Below are positions 32,201-43,042 of a DNA stretch of 64,000 nt, piece after piece (position 1 is the first letter of the stretch; each line of letters starts with the position of its first letter). The notes under the pieces are model-generated. The model ran no database searches. It was not told where the DNA came from and was given only the letters and a program-made list of their open reading frames with translations. Position numbers and translations under genes: made by a program. Origin of the DNA: Pyrenochaeta sp. MPI-SDFR-AT-0127 (taxonomy: Eukaryota; Ascomycota; Dothideomycetes; Pleosporales; Cucurbitariaceae); NCBI GenBank assembly GCA_020747015.1, contig JAGTJM010000080.1:1-64000 (forward strand), in the 5' to 3' direction.

Positions 32201-33002
32201 GTATGACTGCATGTGGTTTGCCGCATTGAGTAGTATCAGCGATTGTATCCGCACAGTAGCGTCAGACCGAAATCTCTCATACATTATCTGTGTCTTTTCA
32301 AGGCTTCAATGTACGGGCACAGTATGCTCGAGACTTTGATTTTAACAATCAAGCCGATTAGTCTAGTGCGACAGACTATCTGCGCTTGCAGAATCAGCTT
32401 CATCTTGCAGTCTAAGCGCAGGCTTTGTGTGTCAAGTCGGCAATTCTCTTCCATCTACATATCCTCATCCATGCATAGGTTCTGAACATATCGACGACAG
32501 GTGGGATCTGGCACGACTTCCAAAGTGCGTGGGGCTGGCTCGAATGCAACAACATCCTAACCTGTTTCGGTAGTATACACTTGGCATTCTAGTCACTCAC
32601 GGTTACCTAGTCATGGGTGTCAGATCTTTTCGGCAAATCTTTTCACATTATGTAAAGATGTGGCGCAAGGAGTTGATTCATTAGTCCCAATAAATTTGGC
32701 ATGGTCTAATCATTGAGACGATGTCGTGTTGAGCTTAATTTCCTTAAAACCCATGTAGCTTTTGTGAATCACGCATCCTGAACATCACTGCAACAGATAG
32801 TAAATGCAAGCGTCTGAGAGAGAGAAAACCGTCGTGCCATTCATGGGATATCATCAGGTAAATTACATACACATCAACGTCAATGGCATCGTATACTTCG
32901 CGACCGCGTCTACTTTTCCACAAAGCTTGCGTGCACTCGGGGTCATATCATTTCCATCACACAAACGAACTCAGAGGGGGCTTTTTGTGTCCTCGGGCTG
33001 AA
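29226..33002. other. 3.8-kb gene-poor region
   Basis: Only short frames without domain content or sensible introns on either strand. Several AT-rich stretches (31.0-32.8 kb) suggest decayed repeats. No tRNA-like T-loop noticed. Confidence 0.45.
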
Positions 33003-33935
33003 TCACGCTCCAGCTGGTCGGTCGCCCTCTGGAGTTGTCAGACCCTTTGCCCTTAGTTCGTACTCTTCCTTGCCCTTCAAGCCAGCAGTCTTGCCGCGTC
33101 TCCAGAGGAAGAATCCAATTGCGCCGAACAGGGCAAGGCCGGCGATGACAGCACCGACAGCAATGCCGGCCTTTGCACCGGTGGACAGACCGCCGCCTGA
33201 AGATGCCGCGGCTGAGGGGGTCGGAGATGCGGAAAGACCGCCACCAGATGGAGTGGAGGTGGAAGAAGGTGTTGGGGCGGCAAAGTTGTCGCTTGTCACA
33301 TTGAAGCAAGGTACTTGGATGGTAAAGTCCTTGGTTTCGACGAATGTCTGGTGTAAAGTGTTAGCGGTGACACTGCAACATATTTGGTGAAGGTTAAGAA
33401 GCACGTACGATATCAACACATGCAAAGAATGACTGATTGTTTCCGTTGTTCTCGCCTTCGAATTCGGCCCAGTACTCCATCTGGATGGTCGCGTTGGTCC
33501 CTGGGGCGATGCCCTCGAGCCTCTCAAGCTTGTAGCATTGGTGACCTGGATCGATATCGGTAATGTTTTCTACGACTTGATCGTCAAAGTCAGACTGTGC
33601 GGTGGGGTCTGGCCAATCATGTTAGCGAGTGGAGTTTCGAGGCGCTTCGACGAGGACTAACTGTTTGAAAGGGCGAGACGAAAGGCAACATGCCATGCAT
33701 CGTCGGCGATGCTCAGAGCGACTGAGCCTTGAGATAGTGGGAAGATTGTTCGATTCGACGGGCCACTGGCGCTTCCGCAGGGTGCAATGTTGTCGTTTCC
33801 GGCATCCCACGGTCGATCTGCCGGCCACATGAAGGCGACTGGTCCCATACTGGTGCCCTCCTCACCTTCGCCATGGGTCTGTGCGCTCGCCAGCAAAGGC
33901 AGAGCCGCGAACAACGATAGAAGATGAGAACGCAT
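33003..33935 (-). CDS. BIM1-like (X325/LPMO-like) surface protein with C-terminal membrane anchor
   Basis: Three exons: 33935..33662, 33608..33409 and 33347..33003, giving 272 residues. Signal peptide MRSHLLSLFAALPLLASAQ, then THGEGEEG and a beta-sandwich region with PCGSASGPSNRTIFPLSQGS, WHVAFRLAL, GHQCYKLE and FFACVDI, the pattern of the BIM1/X325 copper-binding family. These resemble lytic polysaccharide monooxygenases but act in copper uptake or wall maintenance. A Ser/Pro-rich linker (about 180-215) leads to one transmembrane helix (about 217-240) and a basic cytosolic tail WRRGK. Most relatives use a GPI anchor, so the helix plus tail is notable. Whether the His next to the cleavage site becomes the N-terminal copper ligand is open. 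Confidence 0.75.
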
Positions 33936-34780
33936 GTTGTTGTTGGAGCACAAACAATTATTTCGAGCCGGGGCAGGTGAACTTGAGGCGAGTCGCACAC
34001 CAGGTGGCACGGTCGGCTCCGCTATATGAAGGATGTATATGCATGCCAGGTGGGGTTCCTTGTTACAGTCAGGTGTACGGGTGGCAGGTCGCCATACCAC
34101 ATGCAGGATCAGATAACGAGCACGCCTGTTCGTGTCCAACCAGAGCCAGCGGTGACTCGCATGGCCAAGGCTCTCGAGTATTGTCTTTGTCTGGTTCCTC
34201 AAATCACACTCGCCAGAAGCATCCGACAGCCGCCGAGGTCCAAGCAGCGCACGAGGAGGCCAACCGTCCAGAACAGTCGCACAGCCCAATGGGCAGGTCG
34301 AGAGGCTTGAAATCCTGCACCTTCGGCTGGAGGTAAGCATTTTAAGTTATCTGATTGCGCTAATAACCGATAGCGTCGGTGCCCAGGCGTATAAACGAGG
34401 CCCAAGAACGCTGGCTGGTCTCCATCCGGCTAAGTCATTCACTCGGCATGCAATCTTATCAGCCCATCTGATAAAATTTGCATCTCCGACGTTCGGCCGG
34501 CATGACTTTGCCGATGTCACTCCACTTGGCTGCGTCGTGCAGCAAGTTTGTTGGGTCGCGAGATCCTCTCAGACCCTGTTTACGGGGTGCAATGCAAGCG
34601 AAAGCGGCTACGGGGATGCACCAGAGCGAGCTGTCGACTGCGCCAGAGCTACAAAACCCCTCTGCACCCGGTACCTGTATGTTGTTAGCTGCAATTCCCT
34701 GTACATCCTACAGTCCAAAGTCCAGTCAATCCAAGAGTACACTCACTTCTTCACTCGCTGAATCTTAAACGTCAATCACA
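33936..34780. promoter_or_regulatory. divergent intergenic region
   Basis: 845 bp between the BIM1-like gene (minus) and a GPI-type wall protein gene (plus). It could serve both promoters. No gene seen. Confidence 0.4.
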
Positions 34781-35548
34781 ATGGTTGCTTCCAAGTTCCT
34801 CATCGCCGCCTTTGTCGCCACGGCCAGCGCGTCTGCCCTGAATGCCGAGGAGGATCTCTTTGCTTCTCTGCTGAAGCGTCAGGAGCCCGGAAGTGCATCA
34901 TACAACTGCCACGACAACTGTGGTATGTGCGGATACTCACTCACTTGATGTCCACTTCTGACTTGGTCCCAGGCACTGCCATCACCCTTTCCAAGCGACC
35001 AAACCCATGCGACAGTGATGCTTTCAAGACAAACTACAACAACTGCCTCCAATGCGCTGGCCCAGATAACTTCAACATCTGGCGCATGTACGGCAACACC
35101 TTGAGCGCTGCTGGCGCAACCTGCGGCTTGGAGACACAGCCAAAGTCTGGTAAGCAGCCAGATGTCGGCCCTGCTGTCCACGTCGGCGGATCGTCGTCTG
35201 CTGCTCCAGCCGCCTCCACTCCTGCTGCTTCTGCTGCGCCTGTCTCTGGATCCGATAGCCCTGCGAGCGCTACTCCTGCCCCAACGTCTGCGCCCGCTGC
35301 CGGCGCCACCTCTGCTCTGGTGTCTACTCCTGTCTTGAGCCCTTCAGTGTCGGCTGCCCCATCGCGCAGCGCCAACTCGACCGCGAGCTTCACTTCCGTA
35401 AGTCTTCTGTGCCAATCTCAATGGCTTCCACTAATGTTATCAGTCTGGCCCAGCTCAGCAATCGACCAACGCTGCTGCCAATCTCGGTGCATCCGATGCC
35501 GCGGGCGTGTTTGGCGCGATCTTCATCGGCGCTATGCTTGGATTGTAA
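34781..35548 (+). CDS. small secreted Cys-containing protein, probably GPI-anchored
   Basis: Three exons: 34781..34922, 34973..35397 and 35444..35548, giving 223 residues. It has a signal peptide (MVASKFLIAAFVATASAS), a possible Kex2 site LLKR-QE, and a compact domain with six Cys (CHDNC, NPC, NNCLQC, ATC) and a conserved-looking W-R-MYG segment. A roughly 90-residue Ala/Ser/Pro tract follows, then a hydrophobic C-terminus (AGVFGAIFIGAMLGL) that fits a GPI signal. Probably a cell-wall or plasma-membrane surface protein. It does not carry the eight-Cys CFEM pattern. Function unknown. Confidence 0.72.
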
Positions 35549-36149
35549 ACCTCTGTTTGGTATGTAGATAGGTAATGAATACTGGAATGAAGGGAAGGAG
35601 TTTAATGTGTGTATGATAAATAAGGACGAATAATCTCGAGCGGCTGTATCCCGTAATGACGTCGATGTGGATTGTGATTGCGATGCGCCATGTGCCTTGA
35701 AACGTCATGGGAATCGACATATGCACCTCTTCCTGACCCTAAAGTCAATCTATCCTTGAATTCGCCAAACCTTCCGGAAAGCCAGCGCATACGCGCGTGA
35801 CGCGACAAGTGGTGGGTAGAAAACGTAACTCCACCATGATACTAGCGTGGGGTGTCGCACAGCACCCCTGCATCTGAGCTGGCGCTACCCCGCGTCCATG
35901 ATTGCTTTTGTCGGAGCATTTCATATACAAATAGCCTCAAAGAATGGTCGATCGGCCGGCACACTCGCAACAATCTCACTGTCTCCCTTTGCCTTGCCAC
36001 CAATCTATTCATGCTTCCCATCCCACACGTTGCCTCGATGAACTCCGGATTCTCAAGCCTCGTTGCGTCGAACCTCACCAGTCCTACAAACGTCGACAGG
36101 TGTGGTTCTGCGTCTCTGGTGTCGTCTGAACGGAATCGACGCTTGAGCA
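35549..36149. other. intergenic
   Basis: 0.6 kb between same-strand genes; no gene recognised. Confidence 0.45.
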
Positions 36150-37227
36150 ATGAGCAGCATGACAACTCATACACTTACCCAGACCGCAAACCGGCTTCAA
36201 GTTCTACCTCTTCAGGCAAACAGTCGGGCAAAACGTGATGTCTGGGCGACGTTAAACTACTACGAAGACCCGGGTGACGGATCCTCACCAATGCCGGTGT
36301 ATATAGGCGGGTAAGAAATCCTAAGAAGCGCCACAGATCGGCTTGTTGACTTCAAGCCAGGGACGCTGCAGTCAACGAATGGCCTACAGCACCTGCAAAA
36401 GTACTCGTCCATGACATCACCAGTGAGGAGGACAAGTACGCACTAGACACTTATGGCTTCCAACTTGTCCAGGATGAGACCATGTTCGACGAATTTGGCG
36501 ACGATGACAAGATCAAGACAACGTACTATCCCGAGTGCGAGAAGCTTTACCAAACAATGTACGTGACTTGCTTCACATCCTTGGCACTGCTTCAAAGCCC
36601 TTGGTATCGATGACTGACGACCTCCACAGCACCCAATGCTCCCAAGTTCATATCTTTGGGCACGTAGTCCGGCGCGGACCATCTCAATGGCACGCGCCGA
36701 GCGCAGGCAACGCACTAAAAAAGGGGCCTTTGCACCGCGTGCACGTGGACCAGTCGGACACTGGGGCCGAAATAGTGCTGCGCAAGAACTTTCCCGACCT
36801 TGCTGCATCTCTACTCTCCAGCACGAGTCCAGATGCTGGTGTGACTGGCGTGGAGAGCAAGAAGCGGTGGGCGATAGTAAACCTATGGAGACCGCTGAAT
36901 ACGATATACAAAGACCCCCTTGCTGTTGCTTCCGCTTGTTCAATTCGGGATGCGGACTTGGTAGAAGCACAGGTTGTTTTCACGAAGCAACCTCCACCTC
37001 TCAATGTGAATAAGACGTGGACCGTCCTGCCAAATGGTGAACATCAGTGGTTCTACAAGAATGAGATGACCAAGAGGGAAGTGCTAATGATGAAGTGCTT
37101 TGATACCAAGACGGAAGATGGATGGGCAAGGCGGGCCCCGCATTGTGCGTTTGTGGATGAGGAACGGAACGGAGAGGATTGGGCGGATAGGGAGAGTGTC
37201 GAAGTCAGGGCTTTGATTGTTTGGTGA
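36150..37227 (+). CDS. AsaB/CmcJ-type (GA4-desaturase family) oxidoreductase
   Basis: Three exons: 36150..36310, 36361..36558 and 36630..37227, all joined in phase 2, give 318 residues (start MSSMTTH; a second in-frame ATG at 36159). It has the fungal hydroxylase/desaturase AsaB pattern: ATLNYYEDPGDG near the start, HDITSEEDKYALDTYGFQLV, YYPECEKL, HIFGHVVRR, a metal-type HVDQS (His and Asp), VNLWRPLN and the C-terminal EVRALIVW. Relatives act as tailoring oxidases in secondary metabolism (asaB, CTB9) and in cephamycin biosynthesis (CmcJ); they resemble iron-dependent oxygenases. It is convergent with the sugar transporter gene, 180 bp apart. Substrate unknown. Confidence 0.85.
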
Positions 37228-37407
37228 CCGAGGAGTACTTCAGTTGCATATTAAAGACTGGAGAGCAATAATGATTGTGAAATAATGTACTGAATGTCGT
37301 GATTCGTGAGATAGCTATCTATGTACAGGGTAGGATGACAAGGATCTATGATCATGGAAAAGTTTCAAACAATGGCTTGGAAATATCCCCTTCTTGTATT
37401 GCTCCTG

Positions 37408-39146
37408 CTAGTGGCCAAAAGCCTGCGAGTTTCCAGCATTGATCTTGGCAAATTCCTTGTTCTCCTTCTGCCATTTGCGCGCATATCGTACACCAAAGCC
37501 GTGCGAGAACACCTCGCGAATAGCTTCGAGCGGCATGCCCTTGACCTCTGGGAAGCAGAATATGACGAATAGCCAGCCAAAGAAGCAGATGCCAGCGTAG
37601 AACCCAAAGGCGCCGCTTGGAGTGATACCTTTCATCATACTTAAGAAAGTCGAAGCAATGATAATATTAGTACTCCAGCAGGTGACAGTATTGAGCATAG
37701 TGCCTACAGCACGGCACTCTTGAGGAAGAAGTTCTGTCCCGATCCAAGCGACTGTTGCTACTCCAGAGCTGTAGAAGCCTACAAAGATGATAATGGTTGC
37801 GATGAGGACGAATCCTGGCCACCCAATCTCGTCACTCTGCACAGCAAGGGTATGGAGGTCGATAGGGATGTAGCTAAAGCTTACAGCGGCGATGACAAGG
37901 CAGATCGACATGCCCAGGATGGTGACGAGGAGGATACGACGGCGGCCAAATTTGTCAACAATGACGAGATTGACTATGCTGAAGATGAAATTGGTAGCAG
38001 AAACAGTGATGGCGACGGCGGTGGCGTTGCTGAATCCTACGATCTTGAAGAGCGTGGCGGAATAGTACATAAGCGTATTGAAGCCGGAAAGCTGCGAAAT
38101 AGCCATGATCGTACAAGCAGTAAAGACCGCGCGGAATGTTGAAGGAGTGGTGAAGATATGACCTAGAGTCTTGAAGACCGAGTCATCGACCATAGTTTGT
38201 GTAGCTTCGTGGATGCTCATCTCAATAGACATGATCTTCGCGCGACGCTGCTCCTCGGTGGAGGTCGGGTAGATACGGGTGAGAACAACGCTTGCTTCAT
38301 CGACCCTGCCATGTGCAACCAACTGGCGAGGAGATTCGGGGCAAAGGGTGAGAAGACCTGCGAGAATGATAGCTGGGGCAGCGCCAATGCCAACTGTTGC
38401 TCTCCAGGCTTGTGAGTTGGCACCTCCAACTTGCGCAAAGCCGGCTCCAATGGCTGAGGCCAGAAACTGACCAAATGTCACAGACATGTTGTTGAAAGCA
38501 ATCATGCGGCCGCGATACTTGGCGGGAGCCAATTCGGAGATGTAGAGAGGGACGACCATGGCTGCGCTGCCAACACCAAGACCGACCACAAAGCGTCCAA
38601 CAGCAAATTGGGGGAGGTGGTAAGCTGCGGTTTGGAGAACAGTGCCAATGACGAAGACGATGCAAGCGAGGAAGATGGGCATCTTGCGGCCGTATTTGTC
38701 TGCCATCATGCCGGCAATAATGGCGCCAACCAAAGCGCCGCCGGAGGTGAGCGATGTAACGAGCTCCTGCTCAGAGGAGCTGAGTTCGTGACCGAGAGAG
38801 GCCCCAATCGTGACGAGAACGGATGAAATGTATCCAGTATCGTAGCCTGAATATAGTAAGTATACGCTTATACTACATCAAACGTGGGAAACGCGTTGTC
38901 GCCACCCGGGCCACAGACGCGATCTGCCGCTGGAGAGATTGAAAACATACCGAAGAGGAGTCCACCAAGTGATACCGTCATGGAAATCAGCCAGGCAGCC
39001 TTTGAAGCAGCTGTAGCTTCAATTCCTGAAAGTTGAGCGATCTGATCGGCATGTTCGCGGGCGCTCGAGATATCCTCAATCTTGTCGATACTCGTGGACC
39101 GTTCATTGTAGTCGATCTTCTTGTCGGCTTTGGTGTCGTTCGCCAT
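37408..39146 (-). CDS. MFS sugar transporter, myo-inositol/hexose type
   Basis: Two exons, 39146..38951 and 38846..37408, with the intron placed inside the first helix motif (GGLLFG-YDTGYIS), give 544 residues with 12 predicted helices. Sugar-porter signatures: GYDTGYIS in TM1, DKYGRK and RFVVGLGVGSAAMVVPLYISE, PESPRQL, the central loop, QLSGFNTLMYYS, DKFGRR, and a C-terminal PEVKGMPLE. The TM1 sequence and ELSSSEQELVTSL resemble proton/myo-inositol transporters (ITR type). Plasma membrane uptake by proton symport is expected. It is the left edge of the proposed catabolic cluster. Substrate assignment is by resemblance only. Confidence 0.87.
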
Positions 39147-40300
39147 TGTGGAGATTGGTAGTGATGAAAGCTCTTTGGAGATGACTCAAAAATTGAAGAT
39201 GGAGAGGTGTTGGCGAGAGGAGGTGTTTGTGTCTTCGTTGTCCGGCTCAGTGAGACCTGGTGATGAATCCAAACCTGGAGGTGGAGATGGTCGTCCTACT
39301 TATGCTCCCAGTGTCGGTTGCTCGGACGCAGCCGCGGTCTTAGATGTAAACCCAGCGTGAGGCCAAGTCAGAGTTACGAGATTGCCACGTTGGGATGTCA
39401 CAGCGTCCTTGTCGCGTGGTTTTCTCCAGGATCTTCTCCGCAAGCCATCGGATGCTAGCGTTTCGGCGTCATCGTTCGCTAGAGTGCTGGGGTACATGGA
39501 ATCTGGGGGCGGGGCCTTTTCGAGACGAGCCTTGGTGATTATCCAGTTAGGTGTCGATCCGTTGCTGCCGGGAGTCGGTGCCGCGGGTTTGAGGCACACT
39601 TCAGGCACGTAGTTGTAATGTCCTGCATTGGCTGGAGCGGCCATGACCGGCCCAGATGCGAAACGGGATTGCTGTCATTGGGCCGGCAATACCTAGTGCA
39701 AAAGGTGTTGAGGGCGGAAAGGGTGCGGGAATGGCAGACAGCGGGCGTGGAATTGACTGCCATGTGTGGAAAGAACGCTAAAGGCGAGGGAAGTTGCCTC
39801 CGGACGCTCGCGCCTGCCTCTTCGTCCATTGTTGACATGACTCGTGCCGTGCTATCACCGCTGACAATTGACTCGCGAACCCACAACACCATCAACTTCG
39901 ACGTCACACAGCTGCTAAATCGCTCACATGCATCCGGTATCTTGGTCAAACCCATGGCTGGTATCTGTTAGATCATTGCATGGCTCACCCGAGCTTACGG
40001 TCGCCCGAAAATGCCCGGTCATACCAACACCGCAGAGACTGCTAAAATGTATCAGGTAGAGTTAGAGCGGATTATGGCCGACGGCCGTTTCGTATTGACA
40101 GAGGGAAAGTCATTTGTGGGAAGCTCTCCAAGGCAGTGTCCAGATGAATTCAAGTATGAAGTAGGTTATAGTCGCAACTTTTGTGTTACTAGAATGTATC
40201 ACACAAGCTGGAAAATATACATGATTCTTGTGACGGATAGTCTATCACTGAACGAGGAAGATGAAGATGAAAATGTTGCATTGAAATTCGCTCTGAATAT
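39147..40300. other. intergenic
   Basis: 1.15 kb upstream of the transporter. A GC-rich minus-strand frame of about 114 codons (39644-39300) opens with ATG but has no family signal and lies in the likely promoter, so I do not call it a gene. Confidence 0.4.
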
Positions 40301-42448
40301 CTACCCCCAAACATCAGCCCTCCATTTCCCTCGTTTTTTCAAGCCGTCTGCCCAAGCCTTCACCTCCATTTCTCTTAAGTCCTTGGTCTGTGAAACCGCC
40401 GTCTCAAGCTTCATATCCACTTCCCGTGCCATGCTCGCCTTTCCGCAGATGTACATATTCGCACCAGAGTCGAGCAGTTGCAACACCTTGTCCGCGTGTT
40501 CCGCGACACGATCTTGCACGTACATTTTCTGTTTACCCAGAGACCTTGAAAACGCCGTGATTACCTCCAACCTGTCGCCTAGTTGTGCCTGGATCTTCTC
40601 AATCTCTTCGCAATAAATGAAGTCATCTTGATCCCGGCAGCCAAAGAATAGTAGTATTTTACCCACTGGCTTGCCAATCGCGTAGAGTTTCGCTCGCTCT
40701 TGCAGGAAAGCGCGGAAGGGCGCAAATCCGGTACCCGCACTGATAAGTACAAGAGGAGTAGAAGAGGTAATGGGCAGTTTGAATTTCGATTTGCGCACAT
40801 GTGCAAGGACTTTGGTGACTTGGAGGTCGCCATTCTCACCAAGTCGCTTATAAGTGGGTGTCGGTATCCCAGCACTCGAAGCGAGGTCGGAAGCTGACAG
40901 GAGGTAGTTGGAAGTTAAGCCATGAATAACACCAGCCGGTTGATCATGAGCCGGTAAATGTTTGTTGACGACAAGGGCGGTGATGGCAATTCGCCGTGGG
41001 GAGATTACAGAACTGGACGAGATGGAGTAGTAACGAGGCTGCAGAGCTAACAAATTCTCAATCACGAACGTCAGAGGCAGTGAAGTCCAAGCCTGAAAAG
41101 GGCTGGCAATCTTCAACAATCGGCCGAGCGTAATGTGCGTGCTAGCGGTGAGCTGCTCGTAGCGCTCGCGGTCCTGACCAAGGGCAAGCAATGTTGACTT
41201 TGCTTGTGGCGACGGAGCAAACTGGGCAATTTCCAGAACCATCTTGCGCGCGACAGGGCCACAGATCTCCAGATGGTTGCGAAAGACGGTAGCCAGTGTA
41301 GTCGGTGACGGAATCTTGGGCTTAGCAGACTTTTCTTGAGAAGTGACAGTGAAGCACGCATCCCTTTGGTCCTGCAAGTCAAGAACGTCCAATAAACGAT
41401 TGATCTCCTCTTCAGGGTTGCATGGCCAGATGCCAATGTGATCCCCAGTCTTGTACACCATATCGCTATTGCCGAGATCCAGTTCCATATGCACACAGTT
41501 CCGATCACCTGCCGTGAACAGCTCGCGTGCGCTCCGGATTGTCAGTGGTACAATAGCTGAATTGGTCGTAGATTGTTGGTGGTGTATAGGGGCTGTGCTA
41601 TGCACTTTCTGGTCGGCATCCGCGCCAGTGAAAGTAATGTCAAAAGCAGGTTCGTAAGCCACGATCTTCTCCGTATATCCCATATTGCGGAACAAAGAAA
41701 AGACATCATCTTTCCAGGCCTGGAAGTCCTCTTCAGTGCCTCCATTTGCATCGTCTGCTTTTTGTCGCGGCATAAGAGCCGAAGCACCAGCGGCATCCAA
41801 GGCGTCAGCGACAACATCCAGAACGCGGTTGTAGTATTTGTAGTTGCTGTTACCCAAGCCAAACGCTAGATACTTCCGATTCCCAACCTGAATATTCTTG
41901 TCTTTGACTTGTTTGATCCAGTCCCACAAACCTGCGGTATTGTCGCTTGGGTCACCCTCGCCGTACGTGCTTAGAATGAAGATTGCAAAATGATTCTCCT
42001 GGATGTGGGCGATGCTTTCGGCATCATAGTCGGATAAATCAGCAACTAGCGCGCTGATGCCAAAGTGAGAGAGACATTCGCGGCCAAGAGTCTCTGCAAA
42101 TCGTTCGGATGTACCAGACTGCGAGCCCCAGAAAATGACACAATGATGTCCTCCCTCCTGAAGGCGTTGCGAAATGTCGCGGGTTGCAGTTGCTTTGCCA
42201 CTCGAGGCACCTTCCGCTACCTGTGGTCTTTCGAAATAAATGTGATAGTGAGAGTCTGGCTTATCCCATATGCGACCGCGAGTGATATAACCGAGAGATG
42301 TAAGGAGGAATAACAGTATTGCGAGTCCATCTGCAGTGGTAGATGGCTTAATGTTTTGTAATAGCGATGATGTGCTCAGCGTCTGAAGAAGAGTATTCAG
42401 GCGCGACTGCAGATCAGTAAGGTCGAGTGGTAGGCTGAAGGACTCCAT
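40301..42448 (-). CDS. NADPH-cytochrome P450 reductase (accessory copy)
   Basis: Intronless, 715 residues. N-terminal membrane anchor (LAILLFLLTSLGYI). FMN domain: GSQSGTSERFAETL, STYGEGDPSDNT, GLGNSNYKYY. FAD domain: PRYYSISSSS and HGLTSNYLL. NADPH domain: SAGTGFAPFRAFLQER, FFGCRDQDDFIY, YVQDRV, YICGKASMAREV, ending in DVWG with the Trp that stacks on FAD. It passes electrons from NADPH through FAD and FMN to P450s at the ER. Head-to-head with a P450 gene across 594 bp, so probably its dedicated partner rather than the main housekeeping reductase. The lack of introns and several departures from typical CPR wording (HGLTSNYLL for GVATNWL) also suggest a specialised copy. Confidence 0.93.
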   Translation of the reverse strand: MESFSLPLDLTDLQSRLNTLLQTLSTSSLLQNIKPSTTADGLAILLFLLTSLGYITRGRIWDKPDSHYHIYFERPQVAEGASSGKATATRDISQRLQEGGHHCVIFWGSQSGTSERFAETLGRECLSHFGISALVADLSDYDAESIAHIQENHFAIFILSTYGEGDPSDNTAGLWDWIKQVKDKNIQVGNRKYLAFGLGNSNYKYYNRVLDVVADALDAAGASALMPRQKADDANGGTEEDFQAWKDDVFSLFRNMGYTEKIVAYEPAFDITFTGADADQKVHSTAPIHHQQSTTNSAIVPLTIRSARELFTAGDRNCVHMELDLGNSDMVYKTGDHIGIWPCNPEEEINRLLDVLDLQDQRDACFTVTSQEKSAKPKIPSPTTLATVFRNHLEICGPVARKMVLEIAQFAPSPQAKSTLLALGQDRERYEQLTASTHITLGRLLKIASPFQAWTSLPLTFVIENLLALQPRYYSISSSSVISPRRIAITALVVNKHLPAHDQPAGVIHGLTSNYLLSASDLASSAGIPTPTYKRLGENGDLQVTKVLAHVRKSKFKLPITSSTPLVLISAGTGFAPFRAFLQERAKLYAIGKPVGKILLFFGCRDQDDFIYCEEIEKIQAQLGDRLEVITAFSRSLGKQKMYVQDRVAEHADKVLQLLDSGANMYICGKASMAREVDMKLETAVSQTKDLREMEVKAWADGLKKRGKWRADVWG

Positions 42449-43042
42449 TGTTTGATGAAGAACAATGAATTGGACGGCTGTCGACGTAGCATGTTCACAC
42501 CGTTCATGATATACGTCTGTGAAGCATTTCAGGCTCTGGTCCCTTGCTGGGAGTGTTCGTAGGGTACGCGGGTATGATTGCTATGCTTGACCTGGACGAG
42601 CATCGCTCAAACTTTGGCCGGAATATCAAACAGGCACTAGGTCTGTTCGGATACAACCCGGGTAGTTCAATACGTACCCCACTGTTGTTCTCGAAACGAG
42701 GCGTTAGATCTGATCTATGTTATCCTTCGCCCCACCATCCCACCCCGCACTTCCGTCGTGGCCATGAACAACCAGACGCGCATATGGAAATAGGTTCCGC
42801 TTCTGCCATGGTTCTCCGAAGCCTTCCTCTTCAGACTCTGTTATTGTCCTGCTAACATGTGCTTCTGAAAGCTATGTTGGCGCTTTACACATGTTGGATT
42901 TGCACTTAAGGGAAGTTTGAAGCACTTCCACAAGACCGTCTTCTCAAACAGAAGTCTGAACGTCTCTACGACTCTACGGCTCTTCAACAGTCTGGTTCAC
43001 TACTTCTGATACTCTCTTTTAATATAATCCAGACATATTACA
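42449..43042. promoter_or_regulatory. shared divergent promoter of the reductase and P450 genes
   Basis: 594 bp between the two start codons (42448 minus, 43043 plus). The head-to-head layout of functional partners implies co-regulation. I did not find a clear inverted CGG pair. Confidence 0.5.

Noticed and set aside
39300..39644. 114-codon minus-strand frame between the transporter and reductase genes
   Set aside because: GC-rich promoter DNA, no family signal, no splice support.
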